NCBI RefSeq assembly: GCF_011745145.1
Contig: NZ_CP050191.1
Coordinates: forward strand, 1,710,381 to 1,774,380
Origin: Mycobacterium sp. DL440
GTDB lineage: Bacteria > Actinomycetota > Actinomycetes > Mycobacteriales > Mycobacteriaceae
DNA: 64,000 bases
Reading direction: 5' to 3'
The position numbers and the translations under genes are program-made. Each line of letters opens with the position of its first letter. The first letter of the stretch is position 1. Of the stretch, positions 8,074 to 15,656 are shown piece after piece. The notes below the pieces were generated by a model that was not told the DNA's origin, did no database searches, and saw only the letters and a list, made by a program, of their open reading frames with translations.

Positions 8074-8148
8074 GTGACTATCGGTGTGTGTGCCAGCTAT
8101 TGGCGCTTTATCGAGGCTCCGGGCGGAGCCGATAAAGCGCAGCACTAA
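8074..8148 (+). CDS. aromatic amino-acid leader peptide
   Basis: This is a 24-codon reading frame from GTG 8074 to TAA 8146. Its centre encodes Ser-Tyr-Trp-Arg-Phe (codons 8095-8109), placing one codon for each aromatic amino acid almost side by side. It is followed by a strong hairpin that begins inside these codons, a second alternative pairing and a terminator stem, all before a DAHP synthase gene. This is the layout of ribosome-mediated attenuation: stalling at Tyr, Trp or Phe codons would change the RNA fold. The peptide itself needs no function. The start is supported by the -10 element just upstream. Confidence 0.75.
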   Translation: MTIGVCASYWRFIEAPGGADKAQH

Positions 8149-8168
8149 GCACGCATCCACCCGGAGCC
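8103..8168 (+). promoter_or_regulatory. attenuator alternative RNA stems
   Basis: Stem A pairs 8103-8120 with 8125-8140 (GCGCTTTATCG...CGATAAAGCGC plus GGCTCC/GGAGCC, 2-nt bulge, GGGC loop) and overlaps the Trp, Arg and Phe codons. Stem B uses part of the same strand: GGCTCCGGG (8114-8122) is a perfect complement of CCCGGAGCC (8160-8168), which abuts the terminator. The two stems exclude each other, so ribosome position can select between them. The exact switching logic is inferred. Confidence 0.65.
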
Positions 8169-8170
8169 CA

Positions 8171-8203
8171 GGCAGTGACCATCGGTCGCTGCCTTTCGTC
8201 ATT
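8171..8203 (+). terminator. attenuation terminator hairpin
   Basis: GGCAGTGACC (8171-8180) and GGTCGCTGCC (8184-8193) form a 10-bp stem with a single U-G wobble and a 3-base loop, followed by TTTCGTCATT. It sits between the leader peptide and the DAHP synthase gene. The stem also resembles the leader's own start (GTGACNATCGGT occurs in both), hinting at a local duplication. Confidence 0.65.
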
Positions 8204-8255
8204 ACAGGGCGCCGGAACCTTTGCCAGGTGCCCACCACCAGGAAGGCATCTGAAG

Positions 8256-9311
8256 ATGAACTTGGCGCAGATCGCCAACGCCCCCGCCACATCGGACCGT
8301 CGGGTCCGCAGTTTCAGCGCGATTCCCAGCCCGCACGATGTGCTGACCGAATTCCCGCTGGGGGAGCGCCGTGCGGAGCGGGTGGCCCGCGACCGAGATG
8401 AGATCGCCGACATCCTGGCCGGTCGTGACGACCGCCTGCTGGTCGTCGTCGGCCCGTGTTCGGTGCACGATCCCGCGGCCGCGCTGGAGTACGCCAGCCG
8501 TCTGGTCAAGGTGGCCGATGACCTGAAAGATCAGCTCAAGATCGTGATGCGGGTGTACTTCGAGAAGCCGCGCACCACCACCGGTTGGAAGGGTTTGATC
8601 AACGACCCCGGCATGGACGGCACTTACGATGTCGCGCGTGGCCTCCGGGTGGCCCGTCAGCTTCTGCTCGACATCATCGACATCGGCCTACCCGTCGGGT
8701 GTGAGTTCCTGGAACCGACCAGCCCGCAGTACATCGCCGATGCCGTGGCGTGGGGCGCGATCGGCGCCAGGACCACCGAGTCGCAGGTGCACCGCCAGCT
8801 GGCATCGGGGCTGTCGATGCCGGTCGGGTTCAAGAACGGCACCGACGGCAACATCCAGGTCGCGGTCGACGGTGTGAAAGCCGCTGCCGCCGAGCATGTC
8901 TTCTTCGGTATGGACGATATGGGCCGCGGCGCCGTGGTGAGCACCGCAGGCAATGAGGACTGCCACGTGATCCTGCGCGGCGGGACCGACGGACCGAACT
9001 ACGGAGCCGACGCGGTGGCCGACGCCGCAGCCAAGCTGACCGGTGCCGGACTGCCCGCTCGTGTCGTGATCGATTGCAGCCACGCCAATTCCGGCAAGGA
9101 CCATGTTCGCCAGGCGTCGGTGGCCGCGGAGGTGGCCCAGCTGGTTCGGGACGGGCTGCCGATCAGCGGTGTGATGCTGGAGAGCTTCCTGGTCGCCGGT
9201 GCGCAGGCGCCCGAGGCGCGCCCGCTCACCTACGGACAGTCGGTCACCGACAAGTGCATGGATTGGGAAGTAACCGATCTGGTGCTCCGGGAGCTCGCCC
9301 GCCCGAGCTAG
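8256..9311 (+). CDS. type I DAHP synthase (3-deoxy-7-phosphoheptulonate synthase)
   Basis: This enzyme of 351 aa condenses phosphoenolpyruvate and erythrose-4-phosphate, the first step of the shikimate pathway. It is of the AroF/G/H (type I) family: GPCSVHD near residue 68, the PRTTTGWKGLINDP substrate loop near 108, and metal/substrate residues in VIDCSHANSGK near 270. The start is ATG 8256, preceded by AGGAAGG; an upstream in-frame GTG at 8175 falls inside the terminator and is rejected. Most mycobacteria rely on a type II enzyme (Rv2178c-like), so this is probably a second isozyme. Control by the upstream Tyr/Trp/Phe attenuator is expected, besides any allosteric control. Confidence 0.93.
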   Translation: MNLAQIANAPATSDRRVRSFSAIPSPHDVLTEFPLGERRAERVARDRDEIADILAGRDDRLLVVVGPCSVHDPAAALEYASRLVKVADDLKDQLKIVMRVYFEKPRTTTGWKGLINDPGMDGTYDVARGLRVARQLLLDIIDIGLPVGCEFLEPTSPQYIADAVAWGAIGARTTESQVHRQLASGLSMPVGFKNGTDGNIQVAVDGVKAAAAEHVFFGMDDMGRGAVVSTAGNEDCHVILRGGTDGPNYGADAVADAAAKLTGAGLPARVVIDCSHANSGKDHVRQASVAAEVAQLVRDGLPISGVMLESFLVAGAQAPEARPLTYGQSVTDKCMDWEVTDLVLRELARPS

Positions 9312-9323
9312 GATCTCTCACGC

Positions 9324-9455
9324 TTACCCGGCCTCGCCGCCTCCAGCGGGAACCTTGCGCCACACCGAGATGTGCTTGGGTGACTGCGAACTGAACGGCG
9401 TCCCGTCCCAATCTGCGACTCGACGTTCGAGTACGAGGCCGGCAATGTGTGCCAT
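9324..9455 (-). pseudogene. C-terminal remnant of a SAM methyltransferase
   Basis: This 43-codon frame encodes what looks like only the tail of a class I methyltransferase: a typical penultimate strand (ADWDGTPFSSQSPKHISVWRK) truncated here to its recognisable core SPKHISVWRK. It has AGGAG 8 bases before an ATG, and in-frame coding continues a few codons upstream to a stop right after the intact methyltransferase gene. It is probably the leftover of a duplicated or replaced methyltransferase, although a small expressed peptide cannot be excluded. Confidence 0.4.
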
Positions 9456-9479
9456 CAGGTCGAGCTCCTACGTCGACGC

Positions 9480-10133
9480 TCAGGCGCGCAGCGCGGTGTA
9501 TATCGAGATGGAGCCACTGATGGTCCGCACCACTTCCGCCTCGCGGACGTGTTCGAACCCAGCCTCGGTGATCAGTTGGGGCAGCACGCCATCGGCGTTG
9601 GGCTGGGTGTCGGCGAACCCATCGGCAAGTTGCACGCCCCGGAAGGCCAGTCGCATGAGGGTACTTCGCTGCCAGCCGTAGTCCGCCAGCACCAACCGCC
9701 CGCCAGGCCGCAACACGGTGAACATGGAAGCCAGTATCGCCCTCTTCATGGACATCGGGCACTGATGCAGTACCAGGCTGGACACTGCCGCCGTTGCCGA
9801 GCCGCGATCTACAACCTGGGTTAAGTTGTCGCCCACGGCGACTCGCCAGTCCAAATCGGCACCCGCAGCCTCGGCCTTGCGTCGCGCCTGCTCCAGCATC
9901 TGGAGATCCGGGTCCGTTCCGATGATGTGGGCCTGCGGCTGCACGCGGTGCAGCAACAGCGCCAGCGATCCGGTACCACAACCCACATCGACGATCACGT
10001 CGTCGGTCCGCGGTGCGATATGCATACCGACCAGACTGCGCCACAGGCGTTCTCGCATCAGTGCTGCCACTGAATCGTAGAAGCGGTTGGGTGCGAACCG
10101 TCCCATGGCGGGCGTGAAGGATTTTTGTGTCAT
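9480..10133 (-). CDS. class I SAM-dependent methyltransferase
   Basis: This protein of 217 aa has the SAM-binding motif I (VIVDVGCGTGSLALLL, around residue 50), the acidic motif II (GTDPDLQMLEQAR) and a motif IV region (SSLVLHQCP). It resembles Methyltransf_25/UbiE-like enzymes acting on small or lipid substrates. The ATG at 10133 overlaps the cyclase stop codon as ATGA, so it is translationally coupled as the last gene of a hydroxylase-cyclase-methyltransferase operon. The substrate may be the product of the hydroxylase; this is inferred from gene order only. Confidence 0.88.
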   Translation of the reverse strand: MTQKSFTPAMGRFAPNRFYDSVAALMRERLWRSLVGMHIAPRTDDVIVDVGCGTGSLALLLHRVQPQAHIIGTDPDLQMLEQARRKAEAAGADLDWRVAVGDNLTQVVDRGSATAAVSSLVLHQCPMSMKRAILASMFTVLRPGGRLVLADYGWQRSTLMRLAFRGVQLADGFADTQPNADGVLPQLITEAGFEHVREAEVVRTISGSISIYTALRA

Positions 10134-11047
10134 ATCGTCACCTGGGAACACCGCACCGGCTCGAAGGCCTTGGTGATTCCGAGTCCTTTCAGATCGATCG
10201 GCGGCACCGGGGTGAGCCTTGTCCTGTCGGGATCCACCCGAAGTGCCAGTGATTCGTCAACCAGGATCTGGTTGGGCTCGGCTGCCCCGGCCAGGCGGTT
10301 CGCGAGATTCACTGCGGGACCGAAATAGTCGCCGGCGTGGGTCACAGCCGGCCCGAAGGCGAGCCCCGTTCTCATGGGCGGCCGCGACCATTCGGTGTGG
10401 GCGCTGATCGCCTGTGCAGCGTCCAACAGTGCCGACGGGGAATCGGCAACATACATGACCGCGTCACCGATCAGTTTGACTGCCCGGGCGCCCGATTCGG
10501 TGATGGTGTCAAATGTGTGAGATTGGAAATCGGTGATGAGATCGACCAGTTGGTCTTGGCCGACCGTGGTGGTGAAATCTGTGAACCCGACCAGATCGGT
10601 GAATCCTACTGCCAGGTCAGGATTGTCGGCGCAGGCGCGGGATGGGCGTCGACGGAAGGTATCCAGGTGCCGCCGCAGTATGTAGGCGACCAGCCAGTCG
10701 AGGTTGGAATCGAGCGTCCCGCGCTGCGGTCCTATGCCGTGTCCGATGAGCTCGAACTCCCGGTGGAAGCCGATCTCCGCCTCGGCGATCTCCGCGAGAA
10801 GAAGACTGAAGGTACGTGCCTGTTGCACGATGAGCTTGACCGCCTTGGCTTGATCAGGTGGCGACAGGGCGGCCAGGCCCTGCGTCGCGAGCTTGAGCGC
10901 ACACACATCGTCATCGGAGAATGCCGCGTCGGAGTCATCCACGTTGACGTGGCCGAGTGCGCGCCATAACTGGTCGGCGATGTGGTGTGGAACTCTGGCC
11001 AAATCGGCGACCGCGTGCCCGTTGTGCCGCGGAGTGTTGAGTGTCAT
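10130..11047 (-). CDS. class III adenylate/guanylate cyclase
   Basis: This cyclase has 305 aa. The N-terminal half (about 1-150) is helical and probably regulatory, recalling Rv1264-type mycobacterial cyclases. The C-terminal half is a class III catalytic domain: metal-binding Asp in FTDLVGFTDF, substrate Lys and second Asp in KLIGDAVMYV, and the transition-state Asn/Arg pair in VNLANRLAG. All key residues are present, so it should be active as a homodimer, making cAMP. Both ends overlap their neighbours by 4 bases (ATGA), so it is locked into the operon with the hydroxylase and methyltransferase. Confidence 0.9.
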   Translation of the reverse strand: MTLNTPRHNGHAVADLARVPHHIADQLWRALGHVNVDDSDAAFSDDDVCALKLATQGLAALSPPDQAKAVKLIVQQARTFSLLLAEIAEAEIGFHREFELIGHGIGPQRGTLDSNLDWLVAYILRRHLDTFRRRPSRACADNPDLAVGFTDLVGFTDFTTTVGQDQLVDLITDFQSHTFDTITESGARAVKLIGDAVMYVADSPSALLDAAQAISAHTEWSRPPMRTGLAFGPAVTHAGDYFGPAVNLANRLAGAAEPNQILVDESLALRVDPDRTRLTPVPPIDLKGLGITKAFEPVRCSQVTI

Positions 11048-11949
11048 GACATCGCTGCTCGCTGATCGGGGGCCTCATCGGTGCTGTCTTGATCGAAATG
11101 GCAAGCACCACTGGCGTGGAAGGGTTCGGCCAGCTGCTGCAGATAAGGAGCGGGGTAGTTCGGCTTGGCCGCCATTCCGAGATCGTCGGAGGTGAATTGG
11201 CGGTCACGGTCGAAGGAGTAGGTGCGGTACAGGTGATCCCAGATCAACGTGAACAGGCCGAAGTTCACGTCACCGATGCCAGCCCATTTCAGGTGGTGGA
11301 ATCGATGCCCCTCATTAAGGGCGAGGACCGAGCGCAGCGGACCGACCCGGTAGTCGACATTGGCGTGCTGGAGCATCAACTGAACGGCGACGCAGACGGC
11401 CAGCGCAGAACCGACCTGCACGGTCATACCCATGATGACCAGTGGCAACACGCTGCCGATCATCTCGACTGTCTGGTGCAGGGGGTGCTTCATCAACCCG
11501 TTGAGCCCGTAGAACCGCTTGACGCTGTGGTGGACTGCGTGCAGGCGCCACAACCAACCGATCCGGTGGCTGGCCAGGTGGATGGTCGTGGTCCCGAAGT
11601 CGGCGATCACGATCGCGATGAGCAACTGGACGACGAACGGCAGCGAACTGGGCCACCACTGGTGAAACGGCGTGATAGCAGCGAGGATCGGGATAACTGC
11701 GACGCTGGAAAGAATGAGGGTTTCGTTGACGACTGCGTGGGCGGTATCGCGGTGGGCGTCGTCGTGGGAGGTGTTCCAGTCGGCGCGGTAGGGCAATATG
11801 CGTTCGGCGGCAAACGAACTGGCGACGCCGATGGCGATGATGCCCACCAGCCACAACTCTGACGCGCTACGGGAGGCGAGATATGCGGCGGCACCGTTGA
11901 GCCCGAGAAGCATGAACGGCACATAGCCGTAACGGATTAACTTGGTCAT
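11044..11949 (-). CDS. fatty acid hydroxylase/sterol desaturase family protein
   Basis: This integral-membrane di-iron oxygenase has 301 aa with four or more hydrophobic segments. The His clusters that hold the iron pair are visible: HRDTAH, HLASH, HAVHH and HRFHH. Relatives hydroxylate or desaturate sterols and fatty acyl chains. I chose ATG 11949 (MTKLIRYGYVPFML) because it opens directly into the first membrane helix; in-frame starts exist at 11976 and further upstream, giving up to 346 aa. It heads the operon with the cyclase and methyltransferase. The substrate is unknown; a membrane lipid or carotenoid-like compound is possible. Confidence 0.85.
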   Translation of the reverse strand: MTKLIRYGYVPFMLLGLNGAAAYLASRSASELWLVGIIAIGVASSFAAERILPYRADWNTSHDDAHRDTAHAVVNETLILSSVAVIPILAAITPFHQWWPSSLPFVVQLLIAIVIADFGTTTIHLASHRIGWLWRLHAVHHSVKRFYGLNGLMKHPLHQTVEMIGSVLPLVIMGMTVQVGSALAVCVAVQLMLQHANVDYRVGPLRSVLALNEGHRFHHLKWAGIGDVNFGLFTLIWDHLYRTYSFDRDRQFTSDDLGMAAKPNYPAPYLQQLAEPFHASGACHFDQDSTDEAPDQRAAMS

Positions 11950-12156
11950 GGTTCCAGCATCGCCGGTGATGGCCATCGGGTACTTGTACGAATCCGTCGT
12001 GCTCGGCGGCGGTCTCGAGGGTCTACTTGCTGTCTGTTGCGGGATAGGCGGTGCGCACAGCATCACGATCCACCGGCTGCGCATGCTCGATCAGGTCACG
12101 GACGATAGTTCTGAACTTGTTGCACTACAGACGCTGCGGGGCAAGATCGCCACCAT

Positions 12157-12966
12157 CTAATTGCCGCTTGGCTTGCGGTAGCGGCCGCTGGGATCGCGAT
12201 CCAACTTGGGCGGGTCGGTGGGGTCGAGTTCGATGAGGACGTCGTCGCCCGTGTCGTGTGGCGCACTGAAGACGACTACGCGTGCCCCCGCCAGCGGAAC
12301 CCGGGAGTGATGGGCGACCATGTTGGCCCTCACCACCCGGCGCCCGGTTGGGGCCTCGAAGGCGACGGTCACGGTGAACTGGGGATCGTCTGCGGTCCAG
12401 CGCTTCCGGAACTCCACGTTGCGCAGCTCGCCCGGTGAGCGCACACCGTGCCGGCGCAAGGCCGTGAACCGGTCTTGGCGTCGACGGGTGTAGCGCACGC
12501 CGCGCCACGCCGCAACGGTGGCCAGCGCCGCGCTGGTCGAGCACAGCACACTGACCAGCGCCAGCACCCCACCGGTGAAATCTCTGAACCAGACGGCGGC
12601 GCCGAGCAATCCGACTGCGACACCAGACAGTGCAGGTATCAGCGCGATCCAGTTGCCGGTCCTGCGTTGCCCGAACGTGTCGCGGGCCTCGTCGGCGACG
12701 ATGCTCGCGAGGAAGGCGGGCAGGTAGGAACCCATGATCGCCGCAATGCCCAGCCAGGTCGACGGTTCGTGGGACGGCATGCTGTGAATCCAGAATGCTG
12801 CTCCGGCGGCGATCGGTATCGACAGCAGGAAGGTGAGCACGGCGAAGAATCGCAGTGTTTCCGATGGTTGGGTGACCGGCACGGTGATGCGGCCGTGCTT
12901 CTCGACGGTGGAGAAGCACGGGAGCGTGCTCTCCCACGTGGAGGACTCGGTGGTGTCACTGGCCAC
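12157..12966 (-). CDS. conserved membrane protein of unknown function
   Basis: This protein has 269 aa. After a short N-terminal segment come four hydrophobic helices (about residues 40-140: FFAVLTFLLSIPIAAGAAFW, then AIMGSYLPAFLASIV, IALIPALSGVAVGLLGAAVW and VLALVSVLCSTSAALATVAAW). The C-terminal part (about 170-269) looks like a small beta-rich domain, with FTVTVAFEAPTGRRVVRANM and GARVVVFSAPHDTGDDVLIEL. I do not recognise the family; DUF3592-like proteins share this general layout. It lies between the PPE gene and the hydroxylase operon, all on the same strand, but with gaps of 100 to 200 bases. Confidence 0.7.
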   Translation of the reverse strand: MASDTTESSTWESTLPCFSTVEKHGRITVPVTQPSETLRFFAVLTFLLSIPIAAGAAFWIHSMPSHEPSTWLGIAAIMGSYLPAFLASIVADEARDTFGQRRTGNWIALIPALSGVAVGLLGAAVWFRDFTGGVLALVSVLCSTSAALATVAAWRGVRYTRRRQDRFTALRRHGVRSPGELRNVEFRKRWTADDPQFTVTVAFEAPTGRRVVRANMVAHHSRVPLAGARVVVFSAPHDTGDDVLIELDPTDPPKLDRDPSGRYRKPSGN

Positions 12967-13085
12967 GCGGTGCTCCCTAACTTCCCGGAATCACCAGTAT
13001 TGTCATGAGTTCGCGGGTGGCGCCACCTACGGCCGGCCGATCCCTTGGGTTCTCACGAATTACTCACCGCCTCAACACGGATCGG

Positions 13086-14684
13086 TTAGGTATCGCCCTG
13101 GCGGTCTGCGCCGAGCGGGGTGTCGGTGTCGACCCGCCAGCTTCCCGGCATCAACGGGACCGTCGCGCCGTTTCCGAAGGTGTCGTCAACCAACGAGGTC
13201 ATGCCGGCCGGTCCGGCGACGGTGGCATCCGTTGCAGTGCCGGTGAATCCGAGGTTTCCGGCGCCGCTGTCGGAGGTGCTCGTGGTGACGGCTTGCTCGG
13301 GCGGCGGTGCGGCGACACCGTCGGCCGTCATGAACTCATAGCGGTAACCGCGGTCCTTGGCGGTTCCGCCGCGTCGCTTGCGGGCCTGCGACCGTCGTTT
13401 GTTGATCGCGGCGGCCGTCGCAGCGGCCGCGGCAGACGCCCCGACGGAGTCGGAAGCCTTCGCTGTGGCGCTGTATTTCGACGTCGAGCCGAATCCGAAT
13501 CCTGAACCCCCGCCCGGCACCGCATAGAGGGCGTTCTCGGCCCCGGCCGGCATCGGAGCGGGAGTTGAGGGTGCAGGGGCCGCGGGCGCGGAGGCGGGTG
13601 CCGTCGTAGGGGCGGCGCCGGCAGCGACCGAGGCCGGTGCCGGGGAGCCGGGCAACGCGGCAGCCGCGGGCTGCTCGGCGCGCGGGGTGATCTCCTCGGC
13701 CGGCGCCTCGATCGGAATGTCGTAGGCATTCGCCATCCCGACGATCCCGAGCAGTCCGAGCATGGCAGGGGAGGCCGCCGCGACCGCAGCCGCGTACAGC
13801 GGGGTGCCCAGCACCGCGAAAGTTGCCGCGTACGCACCCAGGAAGAAGACATTGATATAGGTGCTGAACAACAAGGACGGATCGGCAATGATCTCACCGA
13901 GGACCTGCGGAATCTTCCAGGGCTCGAGAATGAATTCCCTGAGCTGGTCGTACATCCCGTAGAAGTGCTCAGATTGACCGGCCAGCCAGTTCCCGATCGG
14001 GTCGTTTGCCTTGATCCACTCGATGAACTCCTCGTACGAACTGATCACGTCGCTCAAGCTGAGGGAAGAGCCCGATTCGCCGGCCCGGGCCACAGCGGCA
14101 GACTGCATCATCGTGGCCGACCCGGCACCTGCTTCCCCAACCCCCGGCGTCAGCAGTACCGGTGCCGCCGTGGACGGCGGTGCGGTCGCCACCGCAACCT
14201 CGGTGGATGCCTGGTAGACCGTCATGGTGGTCGCCGCCTGGATCCACATCCGGACGTAGTCGGCCTCATTGACCGCGATGGGGACGGTGTTGATCCCGAA
14301 GAAGTTGGTGGCCACCAGCACACCGAGGGTCGTGCGGTTGGCCGCCAGTTCGGCCAGCGTCGGCATGGCCGCCAGGGCGGCGGTGTACGAGGCCGCCGCG
14401 GTCTCGATCTGGGCGGCCACCCGTGCGCTACTCGCGCTCGTGGCGCCCAGCCAGGCCAGGTAGGACAGGTGTGCCGCCGCGTACCGCTCGGCGCTGGGCC
14501 CCTCCCACGCCCCGGCCTGCACCGTGCCCATCAGAGTGGTCAGTTCGGTTGCAGCCGAGGAGTATTCGGTACTCAGCGAGGTCCATGCTCCCGCCGCCGC
14601 CAGCAGTGGCCCGGCGCCCGGACCACTGCTGAGCAGAGCTGAATGCACCTCGGGCGGCAGCGCCATCCACACCGGGGCGGTCAT
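13086..14684 (-). CDS. PPE-family protein, PPW-type C-terminus
   Basis: This protein has 532 aa. Residues 1-180 form the PPE domain: the LPPEVHS motif near residue 9 and the WxG turn (GAWEGPS) near 58. A hydrophobic middle (about 280-330) and a long Ala/Pro-rich linker follow. The last 100 residues carry the PPE-PPW signatures GFTGT and PLMPGSW. PPE proteins are ESX-secreted cell-envelope proteins, several implicated in heme or siderophore iron uptake. The context fits: an IdeR-box-like element lies upstream and a heme oxygenase gene follows on that side. No PE partner is seen next to it. A 23-codon frame upstream overlaps its start as ATGA. Confidence 0.92.
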   Translation of the reverse strand: MTAPVWMALPPEVHSALLSSGPGAGPLLAAAGAWTSLSTEYSSAATELTTLMGTVQAGAWEGPSAERYAAAHLSYLAWLGATSASSARVAAQIETAAASYTAALAAMPTLAELAANRTTLGVLVATNFFGINTVPIAVNEADYVRMWIQAATTMTVYQASTEVAVATAPPSTAAPVLLTPGVGEAGAGSATMMQSAAVARAGESGSSLSLSDVISSYEEFIEWIKANDPIGNWLAGQSEHFYGMYDQLREFILEPWKIPQVLGEIIADPSLLFSTYINVFFLGAYAATFAVLGTPLYAAAVAAASPAMLGLLGIVGMANAYDIPIEAPAEEITPRAEQPAAAALPGSPAPASVAAGAAPTTAPASAPAAPAPSTPAPMPAGAENALYAVPGGGSGFGFGSTSKYSATAKASDSVGASAAAAATAAAINKRRSQARKRRGGTAKDRGYRYEFMTADGVAAPPPEQAVTTSTSDSGAGNLGFTGTATDATVAGPAGMTSLVDDTFGNGATVPLMPGSWRVDTDTPLGADRQGDT

Positions 14685-14752
14685 CGCTGACCACCGAAGA
14701 CGGGCGAAGTGGCGTCGTTTGCCGACGCGAGGCTGGGGGTGCAGATGGTCAT
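14681..14752 (-). CDS. possible coupled upstream peptide
   Basis: This 23-codon frame runs from ATG 14752, and its stop overlaps the PPE start as ATGA. The same frame is open further upstream through a Cys-containing stretch (ACTRC) near an AGGAG sequence, without a good ATG or GTG. The PPE start itself has only a weak ribosome site, so coupled translation is plausible. No family is recognised. Confidence 0.35.
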   Translation of the reverse strand: MTICTPSLASANDATSPVFGGQR

Positions 14753-14826
14753 CGCGTTGTCCGGGATGCAGCGCGTGCAGGCGGCCCGGTTCTCCTCTCG
14801 ATCGCTTTGCTCCCCCAGTGGCTAAG

Positions 14827-14850
14827 TATGGTTAGCATAAGCTAACTTTT
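14827..14850. promoter_or_regulatory. IdeR-box-like element / inverted repeat
   Basis: GTTAGC-ATAA-GCTAAC (14831-14846) is a perfect inverted repeat. Aligned at 14827-14845 it agrees with the mycobacterial iron box TTAGGTTAGGCTAACCTAA at 14 of 19 positions (consensus from memory). It lies about 145 bases before the PPE gene and 3' of the heme oxygenase gene, so the PPE unit is the likely target. Confidence 0.5.
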
Positions 14851-14911
14851 GCCGATTTGGGGTATGAACTTCCTATGTATTTGGCGCAAACGTCAATTTG
14901 GGCGGGTGGGA

Positions 14912-15565
14912 TCAGCGGCGGTAGTCGGCCAGGTTGGCAGTGAGTTCGTCGAACAGCGCCTGGTTCAGTGCGAAGGCCACCTTGACCTCGTCGACGACGC
15001 GGTCGATGTCGTCCTGATCGAGGTCGAGGCCGTCGAGTCGGGCCCGGTAAGCGTCCTTGTACGGCTTGGGACGCATCGGGAATTCGTAGAACGACAGGCC
15101 GGCGCCGTCCAGGTCGAAGGACCGGTCGAGCACCCGACCGATGGCCTGGCCGCCGGACAGGTCACCGAGGTAGCGGGTGTAGTGGTGAGCCAGAAGGGCT
15201 CCACCCCAGGCGGATTCGGCGATCCGGGTGCAATAGGCCCGGGCGGCAGGGGAGTCGACCTCGCGTGTGGAGTTCGGGGCCCAATGGTCGAGGTCGGCCT
15301 CGATGGTGGCCAACCGTTCGAGCATCGGGTCGTGGAACGCGCCGACGACCGGGTCGGTCCGTCGGGCCCTGACCGTGTCTTCCAACGTGCGATAGACCGC
15401 GCGTAGTCGCAGCAGGTAATCGACGTAGCCCTGGTCATTGACCCGTCCGCTGAGCAACTCCGACATGAACGACGACTGCTCGGCGGCCTCGTGCTCGCTT
15501 CGTGAGTCCTCGCGCATGGCGACGGACAGCGATCGGACGGTCTCGGGGGCAATGGCGCTCGGCAT
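14912..15565 (-). CDS. heme oxygenase (HO-1/HmuO type)
   Basis: This protein of 217 aa opens heme to biliverdin, iron and CO. It has the canonical helical HO fold: a proximal-His region (SRSEHEAAEQSSF) near residue 25 and the distal-helix glycine motif (LGDLSGGQAIGR) near 130, followed by FYEFP. It differs from the unrelated small mycobacterial enzyme MhuD. The ATG at 15565 lies 91 bases downstream of a TetR gene on the same strand, with two palindromes between them, so it probably has its own TetR-controlled promoter. With the PPE gene it suggests a heme-iron use locus. Confidence 0.93.
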   Translation of the reverse strand: MPSAIAPETVRSLSVAMREDSRSEHEAAEQSSFMSELLSGRVNDQGYVDYLLRLRAVYRTLEDTVRARRTDPVVGAFHDPMLERLATIEADLDHWAPNSTREVDSPAARAYCTRIAESAWGGALLAHHYTRYLGDLSGGQAIGRVLDRSFDLDGAGLSFYEFPMRPKPYKDAYRARLDGLDLDQDDIDRVVDEVKVAFALNQALFDELTANLADYRR

Positions 15566-15588
15566 ACTCTGACTCCAGGTGTTTTAAC

Positions 15589-15621
15589 GACAGGTTGTCA
15601 ACATCATGCCGACAATCTGTC
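15589..15621. promoter_or_regulatory. twin TetR operators before heme oxygenase
   Basis: Two GACA-N3-TGTC palindromes lie at 15589-15599 and 15611-15621, centres 22 bp (two helical turns) apart. They fill the gap between the TetR gene and the heme oxygenase. On the minus strand the TTGACA formed at the inner edge could be a -35 box. Same-face spacing suits a pair of TetR dimers. Confidence 0.7.
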
Positions 15622-15656
15622 AGGAAACCTAGCACCGGGTCGCGTGCCGTGGGGAT

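Noticed and set aside
8175..8255. N-terminal extension of DAHP synthase from GTG 8175
   Set aside because: It lies in the attenuator terminator stem; ATG 8256 has a good ribosome site and the family N-terminus.
11950..12156. Short frames between the hydroxylase and membrane-protein genes
   Set aside because: A roughly 30-codon minus-strand stretch reads like protein but has no start and follows a stop; too little to call.
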